From assembly GCF_965216415.1 (NCBI RefSeq), contig NZ_CBDCFU010000002.1: 64,000 nt of DNA; one strand, given 5' to 3'. Positions 34,628 through 43,251 of this stretch are shown piece by piece. Within the stretch, counting starts at the first letter, position 1. Every line of letters begins with the position of its first letter. The notes beneath the pieces were generated by a model. It worked only from the letters and a program-made list of their open reading frames with translations, had not been told where the DNA came from and searched no databases. The DNA comes from Marivita sp003149565. GTDB lineage: Bacteria > Pseudomonadota > Alphaproteobacteria > Rhodobacterales > Rhodobacteraceae. Both the position numbers and the translations under genes were made by a program.

Positions 34628-35614
34628 TTATTTGCCGCGCTTGTGCATCATTCGCGCGACATCCAGCATGCGCGCAGAAAAGCCCCACTCGTTGTCGTAC
34701 CAGCCGAAGATGCGGAGTTGATCCCCGGTTTCGAGGGTCTCGTTCGGGGCAATGACCAGCGACTCCGTACGTCCTCGCAGATCAACAGAAACACAGGCAT
34801 CCTCAACCAAGCCAACCACCGGATTGGCGTCTGCCAATTCTCGCAGAGCATCGGCAGGCGATGTCGGTGGCGTGCTGAGGCGCACCACGAGGTCAACCGC
34901 TGATACGCTGATGGCCGGCACGCGCACGGCGGCCCCTGTAACGCGACCTGCAAGATCGGGCAGAACCCGGTCAACAAGCTTGGCGGCGCTTGTGGTCGTG
35001 GGCACCATGCTGACAGCACCGGCGCGATTGCGTGCGAGGTCCGGCCCGCGCGGCGCGTCCACCATTGGCTGGCTGCCGGTGTAGCAATGGATGGTCGTCA
35101 TGTGGCCCTGGATCAGGCCGAAGCGGGTGTCGAGGTCGCGAAGGAGGGGAGCAACAGCGTTGGTGGTGCAGGATGCGTTCGACACGACGGAGCAATCTCC
35201 GACCTCATTTTCGTTCGCACCTTTGACAATCGTGATGTCCGCGATGTCAGAAGGTCCGGAAATCAAAACGGCCCGTGCGCCAGCAGCAAGCGCGCTGTCA
35301 ACGCTTGCGCGATCTTTGGTGGCGCCGGTGCAATCCAAAAGCAAATCGACACCGTCCAAAGGCAGATCGGACATCTTCACGCCAGTCAAAATCGGTATGG
35401 CTCTGCCTCCGGCCAGCAAATCGCCGTCAGCATAACTTGCACCGCCGGGCAGTGGACCGAAGACGCTGTCATATTTGAACAGATAGGCACAGGTTTCCGG
35501 GGCGGCCAAGTCATTGACCGCAACCACCTCGATATCGGCATGATCCGGCGTTGTCAGGATTTGCCGCAGGATCACCCTGCCAATCCGCCCAAACCCGTGA
35601 ATTACGATGCGCAT
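34628..35614 (-). CDS. gap: Glyceraldehyde-3-phosphate dehydrogenase, type I
   Basis: Catalyses the reversible oxidation and phosphorylation of glyceraldehyde-3-phosphate in glycolysis/gluconeogenesis. It has 328 residues: NAD-binding GFGRIGRVILRQ at residue 6, catalytic cysteine in SNASCTTNAVAPLL near 150, HCYTGSQPMVDAP with the catalytic histidine near 177, and WYDNEWGFSARMLDVA at the end. The start at 35614 has AGAGGA upstream; a GTG six codons earlier lacks one. Transcribed away from the BhcR-like regulator, sharing a 120-bp AT-rich promoter region with it. It is probably one of several gap genes in the genome. Confidence 0.92.
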   Translation of the reverse strand: MRIVIHGFGRIGRVILRQILTTPDHADIEVVAVNDLAAPETCAYLFKYDSVFGPLPGGASYADGDLLAGGRAIPILTGVKMSDLPLDGVDLLLDCTGATKDRASVDSALAAGARAVLISGPSDIADITIVKGANENEVGDCSVVSNASCTTNAVAPLLRDLDTRFGLIQGHMTTIHCYTGSQPMVDAPRGPDLARNRAGAVSMVPTTTSAAKLVDRVLPDLAGRVTGAAVRVPAISVSAVDLVVRLSTPPTSPADALRELADANPVVGLVEDACVSVDLRGRTESLVIAPNETLETGDQLRIFGWYDNEWGFSARMLDVARMMHKRGK

Positions 35615-35674
35615 ATGTCTGTCCTCTGCCACTTACCGCAGAACCTGAGTGTTACGGGTTGCATTTCAATCTTT

Positions 35675-35695
35675 ATTTTTTCACATTGTAAAAAT
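35675..35695. promoter_or_regulatory. AT-rich imperfect palindrome between gap and the IclR-family gene
   Basis: TTTTTTCACATTGTAAAAAT has A/T arms around CACATTGT, and a second TTGTA follows at 35702. It lies in the only divergent promoter region available to gap and the regulator gene. An operator for the IclR-family protein is a reasonable guess. Confidence 0.35.
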
Positions 35696-35734
35696 ATTTT
35701 TTGTATCGAGACAATGCGCTTTGGGGAGGCGGGC

Positions 35735-36562
35735 ATGAACGCGGAAACAGGTCCAGAACGTCGTGCGCGGGGACGACCTCGCGCATGGAGCGATACAACC
35801 GAGCAGAACAAGATCAAATCGCTTGATCGCGCGCTTGTCATCCTGGAGCGTCTCAGCGAACGCGGCGGGGCGACGCTGACCGATCTTTCTGAAGACTTAG
35901 ATCAATCGCCTGCCACGGTCTACCGTGTCCTGTCCACGTTCGAAGGTCGCAACATGGTCGATTTCGATCCGTTGGCGCAGACGTGGCACATCGGAGCAGG
36001 GGCATTTCATATCGGTTCCCGCTTTCTGCGCCGGACATCTCTGGTGGAACGCGCGCGGCCGTTCCTGCGCGAATTGATGCAGAAGACCGAGGAGACCGCC
36101 AATCTCGGAGTCACACGGGATGGGTTGGTCCTGTTCCTGAGCCAGGTTGAGACACACCACAATATCCGCGCGTTTTTCCCGCCGGGCACCATGTCGCCGA
36201 TGCATTCCTCTGGGATCGGCAAAGCGCTTTTGGCGCAGATGGACGATAAAGAAGTGGCGTCGATCATCCGCCGTCACAAACTGACGGCGTTCACCGAGCA
36301 TACATTGGTGACACCCGAGGCGCTTGCAGAGGACTTGGCGAAAACGCGGGCGCGCGGTTTTGCGTTTGATGCGGAAGAGAAAAACGACGGGATGCGCTGT
36401 ATCGCGGCCCCGGTGTTCGACATGCATGGTGAACCGATAGCCGGCGTGTCGATTTCGGGGCCGTCTGCCCGCCTTCCGGATGAACGCATCGACAGTCTGG
36501 GCGCTTGCGTCAAGGAAACGGCGGCCAAGCTGACCGCCGCTCTGGGGGGCGCGTCCGATTAA
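35735..36562 (+). CDS. IclR family transcriptional regulator (BhcR-like)
   Basis: 275 residues with an N-terminal winged helix (IKSLDRALVILERLSERGG, then DLSEDLDQSPATVYRVLSTFE, residues 30-85) and a C-terminal IclR effector domain (LGVTRDGLVLFLSQVETH, then SSGIGKALLA and EEKNDGMRCIAAPVFD). The basic N-terminal tail RRARGRPRAWSDTTEQNKIKS is typical of BhcR, the regulator of the beta-hydroxyaspartate cycle for glyoxylate use. No bhcABCD genes are adjacent here. The start at 35735 has GGGGAGG upstream. Convergent with metF, overlapping by four bases. Confidence 0.8.
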   Translation: MNAETGPERRARGRPRAWSDTTEQNKIKSLDRALVILERLSERGGATLTDLSEDLDQSPATVYRVLSTFEGRNMVDFDPLAQTWHIGAGAFHIGSRFLRRTSLVERARPFLRELMQKTEETANLGVTRDGLVLFLSQVETHHNIRAFFPPGTMSPMHSSGIGKALLAQMDDKEVASIIRRHKLTAFTEHTLVTPEALAEDLAKTRARGFAFDAEEKNDGMRCIAAPVFDMHGEPIAGVSISGPSARLPDERIDSLGACVKETAAKLTAALGGASD

Positions 36563-37425
36563 GCGACGTTCTTGAGGTCCAGCTTCGGCGTCACGCCAAG
36601 CGCGTGGCACACGTCGCGCGTCAATTCCGGGCGGTTGAGCGTGTAGAAGTGCAGCGTATCAACACCGCCATCAATCAGGTCAGAGCACAGTTCGGTACAG
36701 ATCGCCGTGGCCAACAGGTCTTCGCGCCCGTCGCGTTCCGCCTTTTCGAACGCGTCCACAACCCAGGCCGGGATATACGTGCCGCAGCGCTGGGCAAAGC
36801 GGACCGCGCCTTTCCAGTTTTCGATCGGCAGAATGCCAGGGGTCACCGGCTTGTCGATCCCCGCCTTTTCGCAGGCATCGCGGAAACGGAAGAAGGTTTC
36901 TGCCTCGAAGAAAAACTGTGTCAGCGCCTCAGACGCCCCTGCGTCGAACTTGCGCTTGAGATAACGCACATCCGCCTGCGCATCCGCGGCTTCGGGATGT
37001 ATGTCAGGATATGCGCCCACACGGATGGTAAAATCGCCCGCATCGCGCAGCCCTTCGATCAGGTCGACACTCGACGCAAACCCGTCCGGATGCGGCACAA
37101 ACCCCTCTTCGCCCTTTGGCGGATCCCCCCTCAGGGCCACGATATCGGTCACACCGGCCGCTGAGAAATCCTGCGCAATGGCAAGCGTTTCGGCGCGTGT
37201 GGCATTCACGCAGGTCAGATGCGCCGCCACCGGCAGACCGGAGGACTTGTGCAAGGTCGCCACCGCCTCGCGGGTCAGATCGCGGGTCGTGCCACCTGCG
37301 CCGTAGGTCACAGAGACAAAGCGCGGCTGAAGCGGGGCAAGCACCTGAACCGTGTCCCACAGGCGGAACGACGCCTCCAGCGACTGCGGCGGGAAGAATT
37401 CGAAAGAAACAGACGGAGCGGGCAT
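36559..37425 (-). CDS. metF: 5,10-methylenetetrahydrofolate reductase
   Basis: Reduces 5,10-methylene-THF to 5-methyl-THF for methionine synthesis, using FAD and NADH. It has 288 residues. The N-terminal SFEFFPPQS contains the catalytic glutamate; VTYGAGGTTRD, HLTCVNATR, ALRGDPPKG and FFFEAETFFRF follow in family order, and VDTLHFYTLNR is near the end. The start at 37425 (MPAPSVSFEFF) has AAGGA eight bases upstream; an ATG three codons earlier overlaps that site. Divergent from a MetR-like regulator, the classical metF arrangement. Confidence 0.92.
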   Translation of the reverse strand: MPAPSVSFEFFPPQSLEASFRLWDTVQVLAPLQPRFVSVTYGAGGTTRDLTREAVATLHKSSGLPVAAHLTCVNATRAETLAIAQDFSAAGVTDIVALRGDPPKGEEGFVPHPDGFASSVDLIEGLRDAGDFTIRVGAYPDIHPEAADAQADVRYLKRKFDAGASEALTQFFFEAETFFRFRDACEKAGIDKPVTPGILPIENWKGAVRFAQRCGTYIPAWVVDAFEKAERDGREDLLATAICTELCSDLIDGGVDTLHFYTLNRPELTRDVCHALGVTPKLDLKNVA

Positions 37426-37474
37426 AGAAGTCATCCTTGATGGCGTTGAAACTCTTGTCGCACGCGCAGCATTG

Positions 37475-37516
37475 TGAGACAAACTCATAAATCTAATCTT
37501 CAACATGAGATCAGTT
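37475..37516. promoter_or_regulatory. Candidate MetR sites between metF and the LysR-type gene
   Basis: TGAG-ACAAA-CTCA (37475-37487) fits the MetR layout TGAA-N5-TTCA with one base changed per arm. A second inverted repeat, TCAAC-N9-GTTGA, runs from about 37500 to 37518, just before the regulator start. Confidence 0.45.
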
Positions 37517-37520
37517 GATA

Positions 37521-38426
37521 ATGCACATCGAGTTCCGGCACCTGCGCACCATCAAGGCCATCCACGAATACGGAGGGGTGGCGAAGGCTGCGGATCAGCT
37601 CAACATCACGCAGTCTGCGCTCAGCCATCAGATCAAGGCGCTTGAGGATCAGGCCGGGGTGGAACTGTTCGTGCGCCGCTCGAAACCGATGCGGCTCTCT
37701 GCTGCTGGAATGCGGCTTTTACGTTTGGCCAATCAGGTCTTGCCGCAGGTCGAGGCGCTTGCAGCGGAGTTCGAAGGGCTGCGCGACGGATCATCCGGAC
37801 GCATGCACATCGCTATCGAATGCCACGCCTGTTTCGAATGGCTCTTCCCGGTTCTGGAAGCGTTTCGCAAAAGCTGGCCGGATGTGGATGTCGACATCCG
37901 CCCGGGCCTCGCGTTTGACGCTCTGCCCGCGCTTCAGCGCGAGGATGTTGACCTTGTCGTCTCATCCGACCCCGAAGAGATTCCTGGTGTCACATTCACA
38001 GAGCTCTTTGATTATAATGCAGTTTTTGTAGCCTCTGCAGCACATCCCTTGGCCAATAAACCGTATATCGATGCCGAGGACTTTCGCGGTCAAACGTTGA
38101 TCACGTACCCGGTGGAACGCTCGCGTCTCGATGTGTTCAGTCAGCTTCTGATCCCATCCAAGGTCGAGCCAGGAGCAGTTCGTCAGGTGGAACTGACAGC
38201 AGTCATCTTGCTATTGGTCGCGTCAAATCGCGGCGTATCGGTCTTGCCGGATTGGGTGGTGCGAGAGGTCAAGTACAGCTCGGACTATGTCACCCGGCCG
38301 TTGACGGAGAATGGCATCACAAGACGGCTCTACGCTGCCACCAGAACGGTGGACACGCACAAACCGTTTGTTGCTGAATTGATCGGCCTTGCCCGGCAAG
38401 AGGCGCAGCGTCTTCAATCCGCTTAG
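37521..38426 (+). CDS. metR: LysR family regulator (MetR-like)
   Basis: 301 residues: N-terminal winged helix (FRHLRTIKAIHEYGGVAKAADQLNITQSALSHQIKALED compressed into residues 5-45) and a LysR co-inducer domain. The segments ECHACFEWLFPVLEAFRKSWPDVDVD and DLVVSSDPEEIPGVTFTELFDY follow MetR, which senses homocysteine and controls methionine genes. The divergent metF neighbour supports this. The ATG at 37521 is preferred over a TTG two codons upstream. The ribosome site is weak. Confidence 0.85.
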   Translation: MHIEFRHLRTIKAIHEYGGVAKAADQLNITQSALSHQIKALEDQAGVELFVRRSKPMRLSAAGMRLLRLANQVLPQVEALAAEFEGLRDGSSGRMHIAIECHACFEWLFPVLEAFRKSWPDVDVDIRPGLAFDALPALQREDVDLVVSSDPEEIPGVTFTELFDYNAVFVASAAHPLANKPYIDAEDFRGQTLITYPVERSRLDVFSQLLIPSKVEPGAVRQVELTAVILLLVASNRGVSVLPDWVVREVKYSSDYVTRPLTENGITRRLYAATRTVDTHKPFVAELIGLARQEAQRLQSA

Positions 38427-38430
38427 AGTG

Positions 38431-38637
38431 TCAGAGGGCTGTCAGGTTTGAAGCCATCATCCTGCCATCGCGACCCTCGGTCATCTCAAAGCTGACCTTC
38501 TGGTTGTCGCTCAGACCCTCCATTCCGGATTGCTGCACTGCAGAAATGTGCACAAACACATCCTTGCCGCCGTCTTCCGGGGAAATAAAGCCGTAGCCTT
38601 TGGTGGCGTTAAACCATTTCACGGTACCGTTCGGCAT
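38431..38637 (-). CDS. Cold-shock protein (CspA family)
   Basis: 68-residue single-stranded nucleic-acid binding protein: NGTVKWFNATKGYGFI (RNP-1) and DVFVHISAVQQSG (RNP-2) lie at residues 3-45, and a short basic tail ends in NLTAL. Acts as an RNA chaperone. GGAGA is nine bases before the start. The frame continues 45 codons upstream without a start signal, so the shorter protein is chosen. Convergent with the metR-like gene, stop to stop. Confidence 0.92.
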   Translation of the reverse strand: MPNGTVKWFNATKGYGFISPEDGGKDVFVHISAVQQSGMEGLSDNQKVSFEMTEGRDGRMMASNLTAL

Positions 38638-38821
38638 GATCCCGTGTCTCCTTCTGTCGTCCTGTCTGACCGCAATGGGCCGCTTCTGTTGCGACCGGGC
38701 CTGCAATCTGCGACACCCCGCCACAGGATAAGAAATTGACCGAAAAGTCCCAAAAACAAGGTCCCCGAGCATTTTTCGCGTGAAAGGCAGGGGCGCGGGA
38801 CATCACAGCAAGGAGCGAGGT

Positions 38822-39136
38822 ATGATCCTATACGGGCTGAAAAACTGCGACACATGTCGTAAAGCATTGAAGGCGTTACCAAACGCTGAATTGACTGACG
38901 TTTCCGTCACTCCGGTCCCCGAAAGTATACTGGATCGGGCCTTGTCGCAGTTCGGTGAAAAAATTCTCAACACACGTTCCACGACATGGCGCGGATTGGA
39001 TGCAGCCGAGCGTGAGAAAGACCCAAAAACACTATTGGTGGCCCATCCAAAACTGATGAAACGGCCGCTGATCGTGGAAGGGGACGCGCTTTATCTCGGG
39101 TGGGACAAAGATACTCAGGCGGCGCTTTTGGATTAA
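38822..39136 (+). CDS. ArsC/Spx-family thioredoxin-like protein
   Basis: 104 residues: ILYGLKNCDTCRKALKAL at the N-terminus carries the C-x-x-C pair, NTRSTTWRGLDAAE lies near residue 50 and HPKLMKRPLIVEGDALYLGW near 75. This matches the Spx/YffB branch of the ArsC family rather than true arsenate reductases, which have a single catalytic cysteine and an R-E pair. Probably a thiol-dependent reductase or redox regulator. AAGGAGCGAGG precedes the start. It overlaps the convergent ABC exporter by four bases. Confidence 0.85.
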   Translation: MILYGLKNCDTCRKALKALPNAELTDVSVTPVPESILDRALSQFGEKILNTRSTTWRGLDAAEREKDPKTLLVAHPKLMKRPLIVEGDALYLGWDKDTQAALLD

Positions 39137-40878
39137 TCCCGCATTTGCAACCGGTGCAGGGCGGCAAACGCGCCGTCCTGTGCCAGCAACGCATCATGGG
39201 TACCCTGTTCCACCACACGACCCTGATCCATCACCACAATCTTATGCGCGTCGCGAACGGTCGACAGGCGGTGCGCAATCACCAATGTCGTGCGGCCCTT
39301 GGACAACTCGTCCAGGGCTTCCTGAACCTTCGCCTCCGAGCCTGTGTCGAGAGCCGATGTCGCCTCGTCCAGCAAAAGAATGGGACGGTTGCGCAGCAAC
39401 GCGCGGGCAATCGCCACGCGCTGGCGCTGCCCCCCCGACAAGGCCGACCCGCGCGGGCCCACAGGCGTGTTCAGCCCGTCTGACAATTGCGGCAAGAAAT
39501 CAGAGACATGAGCTGCGTCAAGCGCGCGGCGCAGATCGGCCTCCGATACGTCGGTCTGACCAAGCAGGATGTTTTCCAGGACCGTATCGTCAAACAGCAG
39601 AGCCTCCTGCGACACCACCGAAAAAAGCCCGCGCAAATCGTCAAGCGCCATTTCCGAGACAGCAAGGCTACCTATGGTCACCTTTCCATGTGATGGATCA
39701 ACAAGGCGTGTCAGAACATTGAAAACAGTAGATTTTCCGGCGCCTGAGGGGCCAACTAAAGCGGTGGTCTCGCCCGCCTCGGCGGTAAAGCTGCAGTTGG
39801 ATAAAACTCTTGTATCACCGTAGCTTAAGGACACATCTTCGAAGTTGATCTGAGGAACATCGGCGGGCGCGGGCTTTGGCTGTGCCGGACTGCGCAATGA
39901 CGGCTCCGTATCAAGGATCTGCCGAATACGTTCGATGCCTGCAGCCGCCACCTGCCAAACTCCGGCAACATTGCCCAACCGACGCAGCGGCTCGAATGCA
40001 AGACCAATTGCGGTGAAGAACGCCATGAAATCACCGACGGTCTTCTCTCCTGACAGGATCTCGGTGCCGCCATAAAATAGAACTCCCATGAACCCAAGTC
40101 CGGCCATGATGTCGATCAGGCCGGGGATCGTGGCTTGTCCCAGCGCGCTGCGGGTTTCCACCTTCACCCGCTCTTCGGTCAGGCTGCGGTAGCGGTCTGA
40201 CTGATACCGCTCCAAAGCGTTCAGCTTGACCGGAATGATACCATGAAACGCCTCATTCAGACGAACGGACAGTTTCGCCGCAACATCGCGCGCCCGCCGC
40301 GCTTTTTTGCGGACGTAGCGCTGCAGGATCATCGACGGCGCAATCAGGATAGGCACGCCCAGCAGGGCCACCAGTGTCCAGCGCCAGTCCACGGAAATTG
40401 CCACGGCAAAGAGCGAGACAAGCGCAATCACATCGCGACCCGCCCCGGTTATGATGGTGCGCCAGACCTTGCTGATCGCATCCACATCCCCTTCGACGCG
40501 CTGCATCAGGTATCCCGGCGAATGGGTTTGGTGATAAGCGGTGTCCAGCACCATCAGATGCGCCAGCAATTCCTGCCGGATATCCGCCACCGAGAGCTGT
40601 GAAATGCGCGTCAGCAAAACTTTTTGCACGATGCTGGCGACAGCCCGGACGATGAAAATTCCCAGAAAAAGCAGGCCGACCCAGAAGATCGCGTCTGCGT
40701 CACCACCCACGAAGACCCGGTCAAACATCGGTTTCATCATGTAGGACAACGCACCGAACATGCCGCCTTCCAGCGCCATGAACACCATAGCGACGATCAG
40801 AAGCCGCCAGTGTTTGGCCAGATAGCCGCGCCAGACCCAAAGCAGCAGACCGCGCGGATTGACAGCAGCGTCCGTCAC
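39133..40878 (-). CDS. ABC exporter, MsbA-like (fused membrane and ATPase domains)
   Basis: 581 residues: six membrane helices in the first 310 residues, then an ATPase domain with Walker A VGPSGAGKSTVFN (near 375), signature LSGGQRQRVAIARAL (near 478), Walker B ILLLDEATSALD and the H-loop IAHRLSTVRDA. The layout matches lipid/multidrug homodimeric exporters. It starts with GTG, overlapping the stop of the phosphatase gene (GTGA), so the two are co-translated. MsbA-type lipid flippase is the default guess; drug export is an alternative. Confidence 0.88.
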   Translation of the reverse strand: MTDAAVNPRGLLLWVWRGYLAKHWRLLIVAMVFMALEGGMFGALSYMMKPMFDRVFVGGDADAIFWVGLLFLGIFIVRAVASIVQKVLLTRISQLSVADIRQELLAHLMVLDTAYHQTHSPGYLMQRVEGDVDAISKVWRTIITGAGRDVIALVSLFAVAISVDWRWTLVALLGVPILIAPSMILQRYVRKKARRARDVAAKLSVRLNEAFHGIIPVKLNALERYQSDRYRSLTEERVKVETRSALGQATIPGLIDIMAGLGFMGVLFYGGTEILSGEKTVGDFMAFFTAIGLAFEPLRRLGNVAGVWQVAAAGIERIRQILDTEPSLRSPAQPKPAPADVPQINFEDVSLSYGDTRVLSNCSFTAEAGETTALVGPSGAGKSTVFNVLTRLVDPSHGKVTIGSLAVSEMALDDLRGLFSVVSQEALLFDDTVLENILLGQTDVSEADLRRALDAAHVSDFLPQLSDGLNTPVGPRGSALSGGQRQRVAIARALLRNRPILLLDEATSALDTGSEAKVQEALDELSKGRTTLVIAHRLSTVRDAHKIVVMDQGRVVEQGTHDALLAQDGAFAALHRLQMRD

Positions 40879-41591
40879 GTCGCCAGCGCGGCCGGCAGGT
40901 TCAACTTGTCCGCCGGCACCTTGTCATCAAACGCGGCCTGAATCGCCTTGCCGTCATACTCGGTGCGGATCCAGCTTTCAAAGCCGATAGGGCTGCGGGC
41001 ATTGCGCGCGGCATACACAGCGAGGATATAATCCTGTACGCCGGTGGCCGTGAAATCCAGGTGGATGTACTTCAGTGACAGTTGTTTGCGGGCCACCTCG
41101 ACCGGCTGGTTCTCGAACACCATCAGATAGAGCGCCGAAACAAACCCCGCACGGTCCGCACCGGATTTGCAGTGGAAGACAAAAGGCTTCTCTGCCATCC
41201 GCAGCGTGTCGATCACATGCACGATCTTCTTGCGGCTGACCGCGTTGCGCGCCTGCAGCTTGGCGTTCAGCAATGTCAGTCCCAGCGCGTCGCAGGTCTC
41301 TTTCTCAAAGAGGTAATGCGCGTATTTGTCTTCGCCGCGAAGGTTCACCACGGTTTTGATGCCCATCGACTTGTATTTGAGAAATCGCGCATGGGTCGGC
41401 TGGTTCGACCGATACACGCCCGGGGCGACCTCAAAGAAGTTGGTCCAGAAGGTGCGCAGGAACGCGTGATCGAACACATGGTAATGAAAGGTCGACCAGC
41501 GCCGCGACTGCGGGTCGGTGATGTCCTTGCCAAAGGACCGACGCAGCTTGCGCTCTGCGTCTTCGATCTTTGTCCAGAGTCGTCCCAGCAT
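40875..41591 (-). CDS. Dual-specificity/tyrosine phosphatase family protein
   Basis: 238 residues. The P-loop FHCKSGADRAGFVSAL (near 145) has the C-x5-R catalytic signature, and the N-terminal half contains the family strand GIKTVVNLRGED. VAPGVYRSNQP near residue 55 is typical of the PTEN/DSP-like group that acts on lipid or inositol phosphates and some proteins. No signal peptide. AAGGGA precedes the ATG. Coupled to the ABC exporter, which suggests a role in envelope lipid or polysaccharide handling; that is inference. Confidence 0.83.
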   Translation of the reverse strand: MLGRLWTKIEDAERKLRRSFGKDITDPQSRRWSTFHYHVFDHAFLRTFWTNFFEVAPGVYRSNQPTHARFLKYKSMGIKTVVNLRGEDKYAHYLFEKETCDALGLTLLNAKLQARNAVSRKKIVHVIDTLRMAEKPFVFHCKSGADRAGFVSALYLMVFENQPVEVARKQLSLKYIHLDFTATGVQDYILAVYAARNARSPIGFESWIRTEYDGKAIQAAFDDKVPADKLNLPAALAT

Positions 41592-41736
41592 CCGGTCCCT
41601 TTCGCGTCAGGCGCGGATGTAGAGACTGCGGCACGCGCTGGCAAGGACCGCGCCTTATTGACGGTACGGCTGATCGGGGTAGTTTGCGCGCAAACCGGCC
41701 TCATGGCCGGGAATCCCCGCGCAAATGAGGTCGTTT

Positions 41737-42933
41737 ATGTCGCTTGCCAATGGTCGCACCTACCTTGCCATTCCCGGTCCCTCGGTGGTGCCGGACGCGG
41801 TCCTGCGGGCAATGCATCGTGCATCGCCCAACATCTACGCTGGCGAGCTGCCGGACATGATGCCTGGTCTTGTGCGCGACCTGAAGCGCGTGGCGCGCAC
41901 TAAGGGGCATGCGGCGATCTATATCAGCAACGGCCACGGTGCCTGGGAAGCCGCGCTCGCAAACACCGTCGCTGCCGGCGAAAAGGTTCTTGTCCTCGCA
42001 ACCGGCTTTTTTGCCAAGGCGTGGAGCTGGATTGCCGAAGCTCGCGGGATCGACGTCGATCTGCTTGATTTCGGCAATGGCGGCACCTTCGATCTGGCCC
42101 GGGTCAAAGCGGCCCTGAAGGCCGACAGCGGCCATGCCTACAAGGCGGTGCTCGCCGTGCATGTCGACACATCAAGCTCCAACCGGAATGAGTTTCTGCC
42201 CCTTCGCCAAATTCTCGACGATCTGGATCACCCGGCGCTTTTGATGGCCGATTGCATTGCATCGATGGCCTGCGATCGGTTCGAGATGGACGCATGGGGC
42301 GTTGATGTTACCGTCACCGGCTCTCAAAAAGGCCTGATGTGCCCACCGGGGCTGGGTTTTGTGTTCTTCAACGAGAAGGCGGCGCAGCGGCGCAAAGAGC
42401 TGAAACGGGTCAGCACCTATTGGGACTGGACCCAGCGGGCCGCGCCCGAAGCCTTCTACCAGTATTTCAGCGGCACCGCGCCCACGCATCACATCTACGG
42501 TCTGCGCACCGCGCTCGACATGATCCAGGAAGAAGGCATGGAGGCGATCTGGGCCCGCCACGCAACGCTGGCCCGCGCTATCTGGGCGGCGGTTGAACAC
42601 TGGGGGCAGGATGGCCCGTTGCGGCTGAACATCGCTGATCCTGCCCTGCGCAGCCATGCGGTGACGGCGATGTCAATCGGCAAACCGTTTGGCGCGGAGC
42701 TGCGCCGGTGGTGTGCCGAAGAGGCGGGTGTCACGCTGGGCATCGGTCTTGGGATGGAAAATGAAGAAGATCCAAACAGTGACGGCTATTTCCGCTTTGG
42801 CCACATGGGCCACGTCAACGCGCACATGGTCCTTGGACTGTTGGGTGTGGTCGAAGCAGGTCTCGGCACGCTCAAAATCCCGCACAGGCCCGGCGGTGTG
42901 AGCGAGGCTGTCAAGGTGATCTCAGGCGTCTGA
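41737..42933 (+). CDS. Class V aminotransferase (alanine/serine-glyoxylate type)
   Basis: 398-residue PLP enzyme. IPGPSVVPDAVLRAMHRASPN at the start, SNGHGAWEAALAN near residue 65, DCIASMACDRFEMDAWGVD near 175 and the PLP lysine in TGSQKGLMCPPGLGF near 195 are collinear with alanine-glyoxylate, serine-glyoxylate and pyridoxamine-pyruvate aminotransferases. The ATG at 41737 is preferred because GAGG lies six bases upstream; an ATG four codons earlier contains that sequence. Divergent from the phosphatase gene. The amino donor cannot be set from sequence. Confidence 0.85.
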   Translation: MSLANGRTYLAIPGPSVVPDAVLRAMHRASPNIYAGELPDMMPGLVRDLKRVARTKGHAAIYISNGHGAWEAALANTVAAGEKVLVLATGFFAKAWSWIAEARGIDVDLLDFGNGGTFDLARVKAALKADSGHAYKAVLAVHVDTSSSNRNEFLPLRQILDDLDHPALLMADCIASMACDRFEMDAWGVDVTVTGSQKGLMCPPGLGFVFFNEKAAQRRKELKRVSTYWDWTQRAAPEAFYQYFSGTAPTHHIYGLRTALDMIQEEGMEAIWARHATLARAIWAAVEHWGQDGPLRLNIADPALRSHAVTAMSIGKPFGAELRRWCAEEAGVTLGIGLGMENEEDPNSDGYFRFGHMGHVNAHMVLGLLGVVEAGLGTLKIPHRPGGVSEAVKVISGV

Positions 42934-43131
42934 AGGCCACTGGATTTCGCGGCTGGCTTTGTACTGGGCCAGTCGGGTGATCCCGTGATTCAGCGCCCAT
43001 CCTGTCAGGATCACAGCAAGAAGACCGAAATGGGCCCAGATCACGCCGAAAATCCACAGCAGGTTGACGAAGATCAGGATCAGGTTGGCGGTCGTATAAT
43101 CTTCGACCCGCTTTGGCTGGCGATGCTCCAT
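42922..43131 (-). CDS. Small two-helix membrane protein
   Basis: 69 residues: polar N-terminus MEHRQPKRVEDYTTANL, two helices (ILIFVNLLWIFGVIWAHF and GLLAVILTGWALNHGI) and a basic tail. GGAGC stands six to seven bases before the chosen start. The 3' end overlaps the convergent aminotransferase gene by 12 bases. Not recognised beyond a conserved-looking small membrane protein. Confidence 0.65.
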   Translation of the reverse strand: MEHRQPKRVEDYTTANLILIFVNLLWIFGVIWAHFGLLAVILTGWALNHGITRLAQYKASREIQWPSDA

Positions 43132-43251
43132 CTGCAGCTCCACACTCGGTTTTTGCACTTTCTGTCTGCGACAGAATAGCGCAGATAGATCAGCCGTCAG
43201 CGGCAAACTGACGGAAACGGGCAAATTTTTCGTGAAGAGATGTGGTTTTGC

